A stretch of DNA of 64,000 nt from Marivirga sericea (lineage in GTDB: Bacteria > Bacteroidota > Bacteroidia > Cytophagales > Cyclobacteriaceae), in the NCBI RefSeq assembly GCF_900177665.1, contig NZ_FXAW01000003.1, positions 398,655 to 462,654 on the forward strand, in the 5' to 3' direction. The notes below the pieces were generated by a model. That model was not told the origin of the DNA and did not search any database. It saw only the letters and a list, made by a program, of their open reading frames with translations. Position 1 is the first letter of the stretch. The number at the start of each line of letters is the position of its first letter. Of the stretch, positions 17,068 through 25,665 are shown piece after piece. The translations under genes and the position numbers were made by a program.

Positions 17068-17991
17068 TTATTTAAAAATACTAGTCTCTAATGCTAAGTC
17101 GGAGCCTACTATCCCTCTATACATGCCCTCAGAGTTAAAGCTAAATTCGTAATTACCAACAGCATCAACGGCAATCAACCCGCCTTCTCCCTTCATAGCC
17201 ACCAATTTTTTCATAACAACCTCTTCGCAAGCTTCCTGTAATGACAAGCCCTTATATTCCATAAGGCAAGATACATCATAAGCAACTATAGCTCTCAAAA
17301 AGTATTCACCATAACCCGTGCAAGAAATGGCGCAAGTAGTATTATTTGCATAAGTCCCACTGCCAATTACAGCACTATCTCCGATTCGGCCATATTTCTT
17401 GTTGGTTAAACCACCTGTAGATGTTGCAGCAGCAAGATTTCCTTCAATATCTAAAGCTACGGCACCAACCGTTCCAAACTTCTTATCGGCATCATGATCC
17501 AACAATACTTTCCCTTCTCCTTTAGCTGCTAACCACTGCTCCTCTCTAAATCTGGTTTGGAAATATTCATCGGCCGCTTTTTCTAGTTTTCGGCTGTCGG
17601 CATATTCTATAGCTCCTTTTCCAATCAGAAAAACGAAATCGTCATCAAATAGTATTGATTTAGCTAATTGAATAGGGTTTTTTATATTCTTCACACCTGC
17701 AATTGCGCCTGCTCTTAACTTTTCACCTTCCATTATGGAGGCTTCCATTTCGTTTTGTCCACTATTAGAATATACAGAGCCTTTTCCTGCATTAAAAAGT
17801 GGACTATCTTCCAAAATACTTACTGCAACAGCTGTGGCTTCGATTGCAGTACCCTTCTTATTTAAGATATCCTTTCCTCCTTCTAAGGCTTCACGGAGTG
17901 CCTCATGGTAGGCATCTTCCTTTTCTGCAGTCATATTTTTTTTGAGTATGGTGCCAGCACCGCCATGAATGGCTAATACAAATTTCTTCAT
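17068..17991 (-). CDS. iaaA: isoaspartyl peptidase / type III L-asparaginase
   Basis: An Ntn-hydrolase of 307 residues that cleaves beta-aspartyl (isoaspartyl) dipeptides and some asparagine. The precursor self-cleaves before the nucleophile Thr174 in KKFGTVGAVALD; SATSTGGL-like, GRIGDS and GTYANN substrate-site segments follow. FNAGKGSVY in the alpha part is also diagnostic. There is no signal peptide, so it is cytoplasmic. Beta-Asp-Arg released by cyanophycinases is a standard substrate of this family. A 29-nt element 80 bases upstream of the start is shared with S51 and susC genes elsewhere in the window, which ties it to them. A weak hairpin (AAAGGAAG / CTCCCTTT, 17041-17064) may terminate it. 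Confidence 0.94.
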   Translation of the reverse strand: MKKFVLAIHGGAGTILKKNMTAEKEDAYHEALREALEGGKDILNKKGTAIEATAVAVSILEDSPLFNAGKGSVYSNSGQNEMEASIMEGEKLRAGAIAGVKNIKNPIQLAKSILFDDDFVFLIGKGAIEYADSRKLEKAADEYFQTRFREEQWLAAKGEGKVLLDHDADKKFGTVGAVALDIEGNLAAATSTGGLTNKKYGRIGDSAVIGSGTYANNTTCAISCTGYGEYFLRAIVAYDVSCLMEYKGLSLQEACEEVVMKKLVAMKGEGGLIAVDAVGNYEFSFNSEGMYRGIVGSDLALETSIFK

Positions 17992-18071
17992 TTTTGATTA
18001 AAGTAAGTAAAACTAAATTTGAAAATTGGGTGTATAACAACTACACCCTAACGGAAAAGAAGAAATTCTCT

Positions 18072-18100
18072 AACTAACAGTCAAAAATGGGCTGTAGATT
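18072..18100 (-). promoter_or_regulatory. 29-nt regulon element, copy 1 (upstream of iaaA)
   Basis: Minus-strand blocks AATCTACAGCC, two variable bases, then TTTTTGACTGTTAGTT. It matches the copy at 20728-20756 at 23 of 29 positions. It ends 80 bases before the iaaA start, in the same orientation relative to the gene as the other three copies. It could be a promoter or a regulator site. Confidence 0.75.
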
Positions 18101-18239
18101 CTGTAATTCGAATTTTTTTACTTCCAATTGAGGAATTGGTTTTTGAGTAGAATCTGAAATTTTGAAGTGTTTTAATGTTTCCACATTCAATAATAATATT
18201 TTCCTCGATGAATGCCAAATCATTTTTTTAACACTGATG

Positions 18240-19574
18240 CTATTTTATATCTTCTAATTCTCTTCCTTTTGTTTCGGGCATAACGAAAATAGCCCAAAGC
18301 AATTGAACCAGCATCATTGCCGCAAAAAACCAAAAAATGACAGATGAACCGAAGGTGCTCGCAAAAAATGGAAAAACATTTGCTATAATAGCTGCAAAAA
18401 ACCAATGGGTAAAGCTTCCAATGGATTGACCATGTGCCCTTAATTTATTTGGGAATATTTCAGCAATAAAAGCCCAAATTATTGAACCACTTCCTACAGC
18501 ATGAGCGGCTATAAATAGAAACACAAAAAATGGTAACAAATCGGATGGAATAATGTCTCCGCTAAAACTAATGGCCATTAAACTCAAAGAAACTAAATAG
18601 CCAGCAGAGCCTAGATATAACAAAAACTTCCTTCCCATTCGATCAATCAAGTATAATCCAACCATCGTGGCAACTACATTTATCAATCCAATCCCCATAG
18701 TTGACAGTAAACCGTTTTCAGTGCTTATACCTGCTGACTCAAATATCCTTGGAGCAAAATAAATAATGGCATTGATACCAGACAATTGATTGAAAAATGC
18801 AATTAAGATCGCCATGAAAGTGAATTTGAAATATTTTTTGTTGAAAAGAGCAAAAAAACCTTCTTTACGTTCATTTTTCGCCTTTTCTCTTTCAATATTT
18901 TTGATAATAGAATCTACATTTTCAGGATCTGTCTTAGTTAAAACTATTCTAGCTTCCTCGTAGTCATTTTGATTGGCAATGAGCCACCTTGGGCTTCGTG
19001 GTAATCGAACACTTAATATGGAATATATTAATGCCGGAATAATTTCGACTGCCAGCATCCATCTCCAACTGTTATCCATATCAGCTAGGGCAATTAAGTA
19101 ATTGGAGAAATACGCTATTAAAATCCCAAGTACAATATTGAATTGGAAAAGAGCCACTAACATACCTCTTTTGCCTGCTGGTGCGATTTCACTAATGTAC
19201 ATTGGAGCAATTACCGATGATGCTCCTACCCCTAGACCACCTATAAAACGAAAAATCATGAAAGTATATACATCAGGAGCTAAGGCTGAACCCAAAGCAG
19301 AAACAGTATAAAGTAATCCGATGAGTAAAAGCATCGGTTTCCTTCCAAATCGATTAGCGGGATAGCCTGCCGACAAAGCCCCAATTACAGTCCCATACAA
19401 CGCAATAGCTATGGAAAAACCATGCATCCAATCTGAGAGATGCCAAATTTTTTGGATATCCTGTTCCGCACCTGAAATTACTGCGGTATCAAAACCGAAT
19501 AGAAAGCCACCTAAAGCAGCTGTTAACGAAATGAAAAATACATATGAGTTCTTGAACATTCTTTCTTGATTCAC
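18240..19574 (-). CDS. sugar porter (MFS) transporter
   Basis: A 12-TM major facilitator of 444 residues from the sugar porter family: GGFLFGFDTAVISGAEQDI in TM1, RFGRKP-type loop NRFGRKPMLL, FIGGLGVGASSVIAPMYISEIAP, the RLPRSPRWLI loop (PESPRW variant), FFNQLSGINAIIYFAPRIFESAG and the C-terminal PETKGRELEDI. These are the motifs of proton-linked hexose or pentose carriers such as XylE. It is transcribed towards iaaA with a 248-base gap that contains the 29-nt element, so it is probably a separate unit. The sugar is unknown. Confidence 0.92.
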   Translation of the reverse strand: MNQERMFKNSYVFFISLTAALGGFLFGFDTAVISGAEQDIQKIWHLSDWMHGFSIAIALYGTVIGALSAGYPANRFGRKPMLLLIGLLYTVSALGSALAPDVYTFMIFRFIGGLGVGASSVIAPMYISEIAPAGKRGMLVALFQFNIVLGILIAYFSNYLIALADMDNSWRWMLAVEIIPALIYSILSVRLPRSPRWLIANQNDYEEARIVLTKTDPENVDSIIKNIEREKAKNERKEGFFALFNKKYFKFTFMAILIAFFNQLSGINAIIYFAPRIFESAGISTENGLLSTMGIGLINVVATMVGLYLIDRMGRKFLLYLGSAGYLVSLSLMAISFSGDIIPSDLLPFFVFLFIAAHAVGSGSIIWAFIAEIFPNKLRAHGQSIGSFTHWFFAAIIANVFPFFASTFGSSVIFWFFAAMMLVQLLWAIFVMPETKGRELEDIK

Positions 19575-19838
19575 CTAGCTTCCGCTAAAAGTAGTAAAGT
19601 AAATTGAGAATGAGAAGTAATCATTTGTTGAAGTGATCAAGCACTTTAATCTTGAATTATTGAAAAACTATTCAAATGCTTTACTGCCGATTATAGCTAA
19701 CTAGCTCTCAACTTATTAAAATACTGGCATGACTTAAATAAACTACCTTCATCAGAAGAAAAGTAAATATTATTTGTTGATGAATATTATAATGAAAATT
19801 TAAGTACTTTGGAAAAAAAAGAAAATAAATAAACTTAT

Positions 19839-20288
19839 ATGATTATGAAATATATAGTGCATATCTCCCTACTAATTCAGTTTTTATGTATTTATTCAAT
19901 TCAAGCACAAAAAAGGACTGAAAATGCAGAGAAAAGGCTAGGTGAATTCAAAGATAAAATCGCTTTGGATCAGTATGATGATTTCTATATCATTAGCTTC
20001 AAAGACATAAGCAATGTCAATAATGGTACAGAACAAACTATTAGAATTGACAATCATCAGAATCTTATACGATTTAAGAATATCCTCTTGAATGGTTTTG
20101 AAGAAGAACCGGATGAACCCATCATTTATGAGACAGAAAAATATGAGTTTAGATTGTACTATAGAAACCGGTCAATTAGAAAAGACTATGTAGAGGTCAT
20201 AGTTGAGGATAGCAAAACGGAAGTAACCTCTACTATGCCATGGTTGACATATGCTGCGATCGAGAAACTATTCCAAACTGAAGAATAA
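19839..20288 (+). CDS. hypothetical exported protein
   Basis: A 149-residue protein with a signal peptide (YIVHISLLIQFLCIYSIQAQ, cleavage expected near AQ-KR). The mature domain of about 125 residues mixes strands and charged loops (YDDFYIISFKDISNVNNGTEQTIRIDN, YEFRLYYRNRSIRKDYVEVIVED). No family is recognised. It is followed after 61 bases by a small membrane-protein gene on the same strand. Confidence 0.6.
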   Translation: MIMKYIVHISLLIQFLCIYSIQAQKRTENAEKRLGEFKDKIALDQYDDFYIISFKDISNVNNGTEQTIRIDNHQNLIRFKNILLNGFEEEPDEPIIYETEKYEFRLYYRNRSIRKDYVEVIVEDSKTEVTSTMPWLTYAAIEKLFQTEE

Positions 20289-20349
20289 AAACAATCTAAA
20301 AACACTGAGAATATATGGCCGTTAGATAGAACAGACCAATTGAGATCTT

Positions 20350-20535
20350 ATGACTTTTTTAGCTATACTTTTACAAATACCACAGGGAGTTCCGCATCCT
20401 GATGATAGTGAACCACTTCTACTACAAACGCCCTTCGATTATATTTTTTACGTAGTATTACCCGTACTTTTCTTAATTGGAGGCTACTTTTGGTGGAGAA
20501 GAAAAAAGAAAAGAGAGGAAGAAAAAGACAAGTAA
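20350..20535 (+). CDS. small single-TM protein (61 aa)
   Basis: A short protein with a Gly/Pro-rich N-terminus (LLQIPQGVPHPDDSEPLLLQTPFDY), one membrane helix (IFYVVLPVLFLIGGYFWW) and a highly basic and acidic tail (RRKKKREEEKDK). The pattern QxPxGVPHPxD...TPFDxIxYxxLP is recurrent in Bacteroidota small proteins that databases sometimes mislabel as adenylosuccinate synthetase. True function is unknown. The tail should face the cytoplasm. Confidence 0.65.
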   Translation: MTFLAILLQIPQGVPHPDDSEPLLLQTPFDYIFYVVLPVLFLIGGYFWWRRKKKREEEKDK

Positions 20536-20709
20536 TCAATAATGCAACCTTCCAAATATACAATTTTAATACCAACACTTTATCTCATAATTTATTGACA
20601 TTCAATATTTTTATTTGCATATTGAGATTGTATGGATTTGAAATTCAGCACATATTACAATTTCAATATCAACCCAAAAAAGATTTTCGGGCTCAAAATT
20701 TTGAGCTTC

Positions 20710-20745
20710 AAACCGGTTCACAGACGAAATCTGCAACCGGTTTTT
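20710..20745 (+). terminator. probable terminator hairpin
   Basis: AAACCGGTT (20710-20718) pairs with AACCGGTTT (20735-20743), with inner CAGA / TCTG pairing and a T run. It would end the transcript of the 61-aa gene. It overlaps the 29-nt element, so part of the symmetry might instead serve regulation. Confidence 0.6.
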
Positions 20746-20756
20746 GATTGTTAGTC
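20728..20756 (+). promoter_or_regulatory. 29-nt regulon element, copy 2 (upstream of lipoprotein S51 gene)
   Basis: Blocks AATCTGCAACC, GG, then TTTTTGATTGTTAGTC. It matches the susC copy at 24 of 29 positions. It ends 176 bases before the S51 start codon, farther than the other copies (51-96 bases). Confidence 0.72.
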
Positions 20757-20932
20757 ATTACTTATCACTTCTTAAAAAAACTCCTATTACAGGAAGAAAA
20801 CTATAATTACATCTTTCAAGCTAGTGGGCACTCACTCTTAAAAGATGAATAGTTTTTAAACGTCTTAGCCTATTTCATTAGGCTTAAAAGGCGATTTACA
20901 CTCATTATTCAAAATTTTAAATTAAAGAAATT

Positions 20933-22027
20933 ATGAAAAGGATAAGTTATGCCCTTTTGGCAATATCAATACTGTTTTCAGCTTGTACAGAAGAAAATCT
21001 AGAAATGAAAAAACCTGACCACGCAGGAGGCCCCAAAAAAGATAAGGGCGGAGATGATGGAGGCAGCAATACTGAAGTGATACATTATCTGACAGGAAAT
21101 TCAGAGGATATACAAACTAACAGTAGCCTCGGGTATCTTTTAGCTGGTGGAGCAGGTGATCAAAAGTCATGGTTTGATTGGATGGTCACCAAAGCGGATG
21201 GCGGAGACTTTGTCATCCTAAGAACGGATGATAGTAACGGATATAATGATGCGTCTTTTATAGAAGGAGCTAATTCTATTCTTACACTAGTTGTAAATGG
21301 TCAAACTAGTGCCAACTCTGATTTCGTAAGAGACAAAATCAGAGAAGCTGAAGCATTATTTATTGCAGGTGGTGATCAAACATCATACTACAATCTTTGG
21401 AATGGTACTGAAGTGGAGAGTTCAATTCAGTACTTAGTAAATGAGAAAGGCGTACCAGTTGGTGGTACATCAGCTGGATTAGCTATTTTGGGTGAATTTG
21501 CCTACATACCTCAATCATCAGGTGTAATTTCTTCTGAGGCTCTAAGCGATCCTTACCATCCTTATCTAGAAACTATTAAAACGGACTTTCTACAACTCCC
21601 TGGTTTAGGAAATATTATTACGGACACTCATTTTTCCGAAAGAGATAGATTAGGGAGAACAATTACGCTCATGGCCAGGCTGATTGCTGACGGAATAGTT
21701 AGCAGCTATCAAGACATAAAAGCGATTGCTGTAGATGAATTCACTGCTGTGGCCATTGAACCAAATGGCGATGCTAAAGTGCTGGGAGACGAGAATTATG
21801 AAGACTATGCATTTTTCTTCGAAGCTAACTCAACACCTAATCAATGTGAGGCAGGTCAGGAATTGCATTGGACAGACGCCATAACTGCCTACACCGTAAA
21901 GGGAGTGTCTAACCCTAACACAAGCTTTAACATTGGTAATTGGGCCACTGTAGGAAGCGTTGCTCAGTTTGAAAATGTTAATATTAATTATGGCAGTATT
22001 TCAAATGACATCCAACAGCCAAATTAA
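20933..22027 (+). CDS. cyanophycinase-like S51 peptidase, lipoprotein
   Basis: A serine exopeptidase of family S51 (cyanophycinase, class I amidotransferase fold), 364 residues. The lipobox ends at Cys18 (LFSAC) and is followed by TEENLE, an acidic stretch that in Bacteroidota often marks surface-exposed lipoproteins. A Gly/Lys/Asp-rich linker spans residues 25-48. Catalytic landmarks are GGDQ (146-149), nucleophile Ser180 in GGTSAG, and D231-T-H233-F with Arg237, Arg239 and Arg242 spaced exactly as the substrate arginines of Synechocystis CphB, except that Gln of DQHF is Thr. It should release dipeptides from cyanophycin or a related isoaspartyl polymer. The 29-nt element lies upstream. It is 364 aa because of the linker; CphB is about 270. 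Confidence 0.9.
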   Translation: MKRISYALLAISILFSACTEENLEMKKPDHAGGPKKDKGGDDGGSNTEVIHYLTGNSEDIQTNSSLGYLLAGGAGDQKSWFDWMVTKADGGDFVILRTDDSNGYNDASFIEGANSILTLVVNGQTSANSDFVRDKIREAEALFIAGGDQTSYYNLWNGTEVESSIQYLVNEKGVPVGGTSAGLAILGEFAYIPQSSGVISSEALSDPYHPYLETIKTDFLQLPGLGNIITDTHFSERDRLGRTITLMARLIADGIVSSYQDIKAIAVDEFTAVAIEPNGDAKVLGDENYEDYAFFFEANSTPNQCEAGQELHWTDAITAYTVKGVSNPNTSFNIGNWATVGSVAQFENVNINYGSISNDIQQPN

Positions 22028-22052
22028 TAGATTGCCATTGATATCTAAATAA

Positions 22053-22081
22053 AAAAAAGGGACCAATTTGGCCCCTTTTTT
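22053..22081. terminator. bidirectional terminator
   Basis: AAAAAGGGACC / GGCCCCTTTTT with one A-C mismatch and a five-base loop, between the convergent S51 and nqrF genes. Confidence 0.85.
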
Positions 22082-22101
22082 ATTCGCTTATCTTTTTTGG
22101 A

Positions 22102-23406
22102 TTAACCTCCGAAATCATCAAATCTGATGTTTTCTGGCGGAACACCCATGTCATCTAACATTTTTAGGACAGCAGCATTCATCATCGGAGGACCACATAA
22201 GTAAAATTCTACCTCTTCAGGCTCTTTATGATGTTTTAAATAATTATCATAAAGTGCATTGTGAATAAAACCTGTATACCCATCACCATCTTGATCATCC
22301 AAACTCTTTTTGATCTTCCAATTATCCTCTTCTAAAGGCTCAGAAAGTGCGACTTGAAAATCAAAATTTGGGTTCTTATCTTCTATTGCTCTAAAGTGAT
22401 CGACATAGAATAATTCTCTTTTTGATCGACCGCCATACCAGTAGGACACTTTTCTATCAGTTCCTTGCGTATGGAATAAATGGAAAATGTGTGAACGTAA
22501 CGGAGCCATACCAGCACCACCACCAATGTAAATCATTTCAGCCTCTGACTCATTGATAAAGAATTCACCATAAGGACCTGAAATAGTTACTTTGTCACCC
22601 GGGTTTCTTGTAAAGACATATGAAGAACAAATACCAGGATTAACATCCATCCAAGTATTTTTAGCTCTATCCCATGGTGGAGTAGCAATTCTAATGTTCA
22701 ACATGATGATATCACCTTCTGCAGGATGGTTTGCCATGGAGTAAGCTCTGAATATAGGTTCATCATTTTTCATCACTAAATCCCATAAACCAAAATTATC
22801 CCAATCTTCCTTAAAGATATCTTCTTTGTGACCTAGGTCAGGATGAGGAGTAATATCAATATTTTTAAAGTTCACTTCAATTTCAGGAACGTCAATCTGA
22901 ATGTAACCTCCCGATTCGAAATCTAATGTTTCGCCTTCAGGCAACTGCACAACAAACTCCTTAATAAAAGTTGATACATTGTAGTTCGATTTAACAGTAC
23001 ATTCCCACTTTTTAATACCAAAGATTTCTTCTGGAATGCGTATGTGCATATCCTCTTTCACTTTCACTTGGCACGAAAGCCTTACTTTCTCTTTCTTTTC
23101 AGATCGACTAAGGTGGCCTTCTTCTGTAGGTAATACATCACCTCCACCATCTTCGACTACGCATTTACACATGGCACAAGTACCGCCTCCACCACAAGCA
23201 GATGGTAGGTATATATCTTGTCCTGATAGAGTAGATAGTAAAGTAGAGCCTGCAGATGTTACAATAGGATTGTCTTCATCTCCATTAACATAAATATTAA
23301 CGGGACCTGATTGAACTAACTTTGATTGCGCAAATAACAGAATTAATACCAATAATAATATTAGAACTGTAAAGGCAATAATTGAGGTTATAACTACTGA
23401 TGTCAT
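22102..23406 (-). CDS. nqrF: Na+-translocating NADH:quinone reductase subunit F
   Basis: The NADH-oxidising subunit of the Na+-NQR complex, 434 residues, inner membrane. It has an N-terminal TM helix ([23 protein letters not shown]), a [2Fe-2S] ferredoxin domain with Cys71, Cys77, Cys80 and Cys112 ([14 protein letters not shown]), an FAD site RAYSMAN and an NADH site [12 protein letters not shown], ending [10 protein letters not shown]. It is full length. In most bacteria nqrF is the last gene of nqrABCDEF, but here the gene upstream on the strand is a radical SAM gene 155 bases away, so nqrF is a separate unit and nqrA-E must lie outside the window. Confidence 0.96.
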   Translation of the reverse strand: MTSVVITSIIAFTVLILLLVLILLFAQSKLVQSGPVNIYVNGDEDNPIVTSAGSTLLSTLSGQDIYLPSACGGGGTCAMCKCVVEDGGGDVLPTEEGHLSRSEKKEKVRLSCQVKVKEDMHIRIPEEIFGIKKWECTVKSNYNVSTFIKEFVVQLPEGETLDFESGGYIQIDVPEIEVNFKNIDITPHPDLGHKEDIFKEDWDNFGLWDLVMKNDEPIFRAYSMANHPAEGDIIMLNIRIATPPWDRAKNTWMDVNPGICSSYVFTRNPGDKVTISGPYGEFFINESEAEMIYIGGGAGMAPLRSHIFHLFHTQGTDRKVSYWYGGRSKRELFYVDHFRAIEDKNPNFDFQVALSEPLEEDNWKIKKSLDDQDGDGYTGFIHNALYDNYLKHHKEPEEVEFYLCGPPMMNAAVLKMLDDMGVPPENIRFDDFGG

Positions 23407-23561
23407 GAACTTTGATTTTGTTCTAAATGATTCAATTAATTGAGCTGCAAATATATTACTTAAAATGTAAACCTATAAGCACGATTAGATATTTTTCTAA
23501 TAATATATTCGAAAATCTAACAGTTAGAAGAATCAAAAAGTTGGCAAAAAGTGAAAATTTA

Positions 23562-24539
23562 TTAAAAAATATTTTTCCAGGTTCCTTTTAATCGATTGTA
23601 TTTGATAGTGGAAGGTAAGGCCTTCCAAAAATATTGATTGATTTCAACAGCAAATGATGGCTGCATATAGCAGTTTATAGCACATCCTTCACATTCTGGA
23701 AGCTTTCCTTCCAAAGCTGCTAATTTCTGTACCTCATCAGATTTATACAAATTATACAAATCGCCATTTATCGGATATTCTTTTTTTCCCAGATGATAAC
23801 ACGGAAGCACCAATTCATTTTTAGGGGAAATCACTAAAGAAGAAGAAGCGGCTTTGCAAACCGGATCATGCACATGATTACCTCCATTTTTCCTTAATTC
23901 AATAAAGGCATTGTTTAAATAAATGTTTTTCTTTCTACCGATCTGCGAAAGGTATTCAAGATTATGATATGTTAGTCCTCCACGGGTTTCTACCGTATTA
24001 TAATCAAAAATTGGATTGACAATTAAAACCAAATCGTTTGGCAAGCATATTGACCGATACACCTTTTCTAATTCTTCAATATTGTCATTCATGGCTGTGA
24101 ATAAAATGTCAGGCTTCTCGCCTAATTCTTTCGCAACTTTTATTGATTTCATCACAAATTCAAAGCAGCCAACTCCCCTGACTTCATCGTGCTGCTTCGC
24201 ATCCGCAAAATCAAGCGAAAAATGAAGCATATCAACCAAGCCTTTTAATTTATCGGCTTTTTTGGGGTAAAGTAATCCGTTGGTAGTGAGAGTGGTAATA
24301 AATCCCATTTCCTTGGCCATCTTCAGAAAAACGTCAATTTCATTATGCAATAGAGGCTCTCCCCCGGTAAAGTCAATTACTTTCACTCCTAATTTCTTGA
24401 GGTGTTTCAGGTTTTGCTCAACATCCTCCACTTTTATGTAAGGACTGGGCTTTTCCCATATATCACAGAAATAGCAGCTTGCATTGCAACGATAGGTTAC
24501 ATAATAATTACATAAAACTGGTTTACGAATAAGGCGCAT
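23562..24539 (-). CDS. radical SAM protein with C-terminal Cys-rich region
   Basis: A 325-residue radical SAM enzyme. The [4Fe-4S]/SAM motif is C18-x3-C22-x2-C25 (TYRCNASCYFCDIW), with GGEPLL as the SAM-contact segment. A C-terminal auxiliary-cluster-like region (VCKAAS, LPCYHLG, ECEGCAINCYM) resembles a short SPASM or twitch domain, as in PqqE/MoaA/HpnH-like enzymes. The substrate is not known. No precursor-peptide gene is visible nearby. It is divergently transcribed from the HEAT-like gene at 24585, only 45 bases away. Confidence 0.85.
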   Translation of the reverse strand: MRLIRKPVLCNYYVTYRCNASCYFCDIWEKPSPYIKVEDVEQNLKHLKKLGVKVIDFTGGEPLLHNEIDVFLKMAKEMGFITTLTTNGLLYPKKADKLKGLVDMLHFSLDFADAKQHDEVRGVGCFEFVMKSIKVAKELGEKPDILFTAMNDNIEELEKVYRSICLPNDLVLIVNPIFDYNTVETRGGLTYHNLEYLSQIGRKKNIYLNNAFIELRKNGGNHVHDPVCKAASSSLVISPKNELVLPCYHLGKKEYPINGDLYNLYKSDEVQKLAALEGKLPECEGCAINCYMQPSFAVEINQYFWKALPSTIKYNRLKGTWKNIF

Positions 24540-24584
24540 GCCCTAAAGTTAGGAAGAAGCATTTCGAAATACTAAATTGCTTCA

Positions 24585-25097
24585 ATGAAGATGCTTCTAG
24601 AATCTGATTTTACTAATTTTAAGTTCAAAGAGGAGAAACTTTTCTTACAAGAGGCTATACTGAAAGGCAACTACTCATTTAAAAGCTTACTCCAATTAAT
24701 GCTTCATCCAGATTATAAAGATAAAGCATCATGGGTAATGAGTGGCGTGGTAGAGAACAATCCAAGCATTGTAAATGAAGAAGAAATGGGCTTTCTATTA
24801 GATTTGCTAGAAAAAAAGCCAACTAAAGGTGTGGAGAGAAATATTTGGAGAGCATTTGAATTTATCGAGATCCCCAAAGGTCATCAAGAACAGTGCGTTC
24901 ATTTGGCTTTTGAAACCCTTGAAGATAAGAAAAGTTCTATTGCTGTTCAGGTTTTCGCCATGAGTTCCGCATTCAAGCTTTCAAAAAAGAGTAAAGATTT
25001 AAAAAGACTTTTAAAAGAGATTCTGTTATTGAAAATAGAGAACGCTTCGAAGGGCTTTCAATCAAGGGCTAGAAAAATATTAAAAGAGTTGAATTAG
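24585..25097 (+). CDS. helical (HEAT-like) hypothetical protein
   Basis: A 170-residue all-alpha cytoplasmic protein. Paired helices such as SFKSLLQLMLHPDYKDKASWVMSGVVENNP, EMGFLLDLLEKK and SIAVQVFAMSSAFKLSKKS suggest HEAT/ARM-like repeats, a scaffold fold. I do not recognise a named family. Its stop overlaps the stop of the convergent beta-barrel gene by four bases. Confidence 0.6.
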   Translation: MKMLLESDFTNFKFKEEKLFLQEAILKGNYSFKSLLQLMLHPDYKDKASWVMSGVVENNPSIVNEEEMGFLLDLLEKKPTKGVERNIWRAFEFIEIPKGHQEQCVHLAFETLEDKKSSIAVQVFAMSSAFKLSKKSKDLKRLLKEILLLKIENASKGFQSRARKILKELN

Positions 25098-25582
25098 AAC
25101 ATGATGCCAAACCCCGTATTGAGCCAAGGCGTAAGTCCATTCTCATTGATTATAGCATTTATTCCTGCCTTAAAAAGAATATCGTTGTTAAAATGCTTAC
25201 GGTAATTTAAGCCCGGCACAATATTTTCGAAAATATCAGCATTTCTGCTTTCCTCTGAAATCCCTTTGTATTCTCTTGCAATAGTCAAATTTGCACCTAA
25301 TTCAAGGAATGCACCTTTTTCCTCGTTTAAATCAAATAGATAAGAAAAACCAGTAGTGTAGGTAACATAAAAGTCATCTTCCGAATAGCCTCCAAGACCA
25401 ACTCTCCACAAAAAACCAGGAGTTTTTGATAGCTGTCTTTCGTAATTAATGGAAAAGAAGAGGCCGGCTCCCCCTGCTTCTACATAAGAAGCATTTCTTT
25501 TAGAAGCTATTTCTTCTTGTGCAAAACTCATGCTAGCGCATAAAAAAATAAGCAAAATGGTTGATAGTAGCTTTTTCATCAT
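25094..25582 (-). CDS. outer-membrane beta-barrel-like protein
   Basis: About 162 residues from the ATG at 25582. The longer frame to 25624 starts with TTG and lacks a proper signal. The signal peptide is MMKKLLSTILLIFLCASMSFAQ. The mature part is made of alternating strands (AGLFFSINYERQL, FLWRVGLGGYSEDDFYVTYTTGFSYLFDL, AFLELGANLTIA) and ends in an aromatic residue (LNTGFGIMF), as outer-membrane barrels do. The role is unknown. Confidence 0.7.
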   Translation of the reverse strand: MMKKLLSTILLIFLCASMSFAQEEIASKRNASYVEAGGAGLFFSINYERQLSKTPGFLWRVGLGGYSEDDFYVTYTTGFSYLFDLNEEKGAFLELGANLTIAREYKGISEESRNADIFENIVPGLNYRKHFNNDILFKAGINAIINENGLTPWLNTGFGIMF

Positions 25583-25665
25583 TATGTTTTTAGTTCGAAA
25601 AAAATATAACAAAAAAAATGCCAATCGGTGAAATTGGCATTTTTAGCAGTATATATGATCAAAGT

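Larger units (their letters stand above)
20536..20932. other. 397-base gap with hairpins and the regulon element
   Basis: No credible gene is present. It holds a 16-base perfect palindrome (20691-20706, half-site GCTCAAAA), a terminator-like hairpin (20710-20743), the 29-nt element (20728-20756) and, nearer the S51 gene, a small hairpin AGCCTA / TAGGCT (20866-20883). This is a structured leader of about 175 bases between element and start codon. Confidence 0.6.

Noticed and set aside
18240-19574. MFS transporter beside iaaA as the dipeptide carrier
   Set aside because: It has clear sugar-porter motifs and no 29-nt element at its own promoter.
20490-20747. 85-codon frame after the small TM gene
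   Set aside because: It overlaps the terminator hairpin and the 29-nt element, and its translation has no recognisable features.
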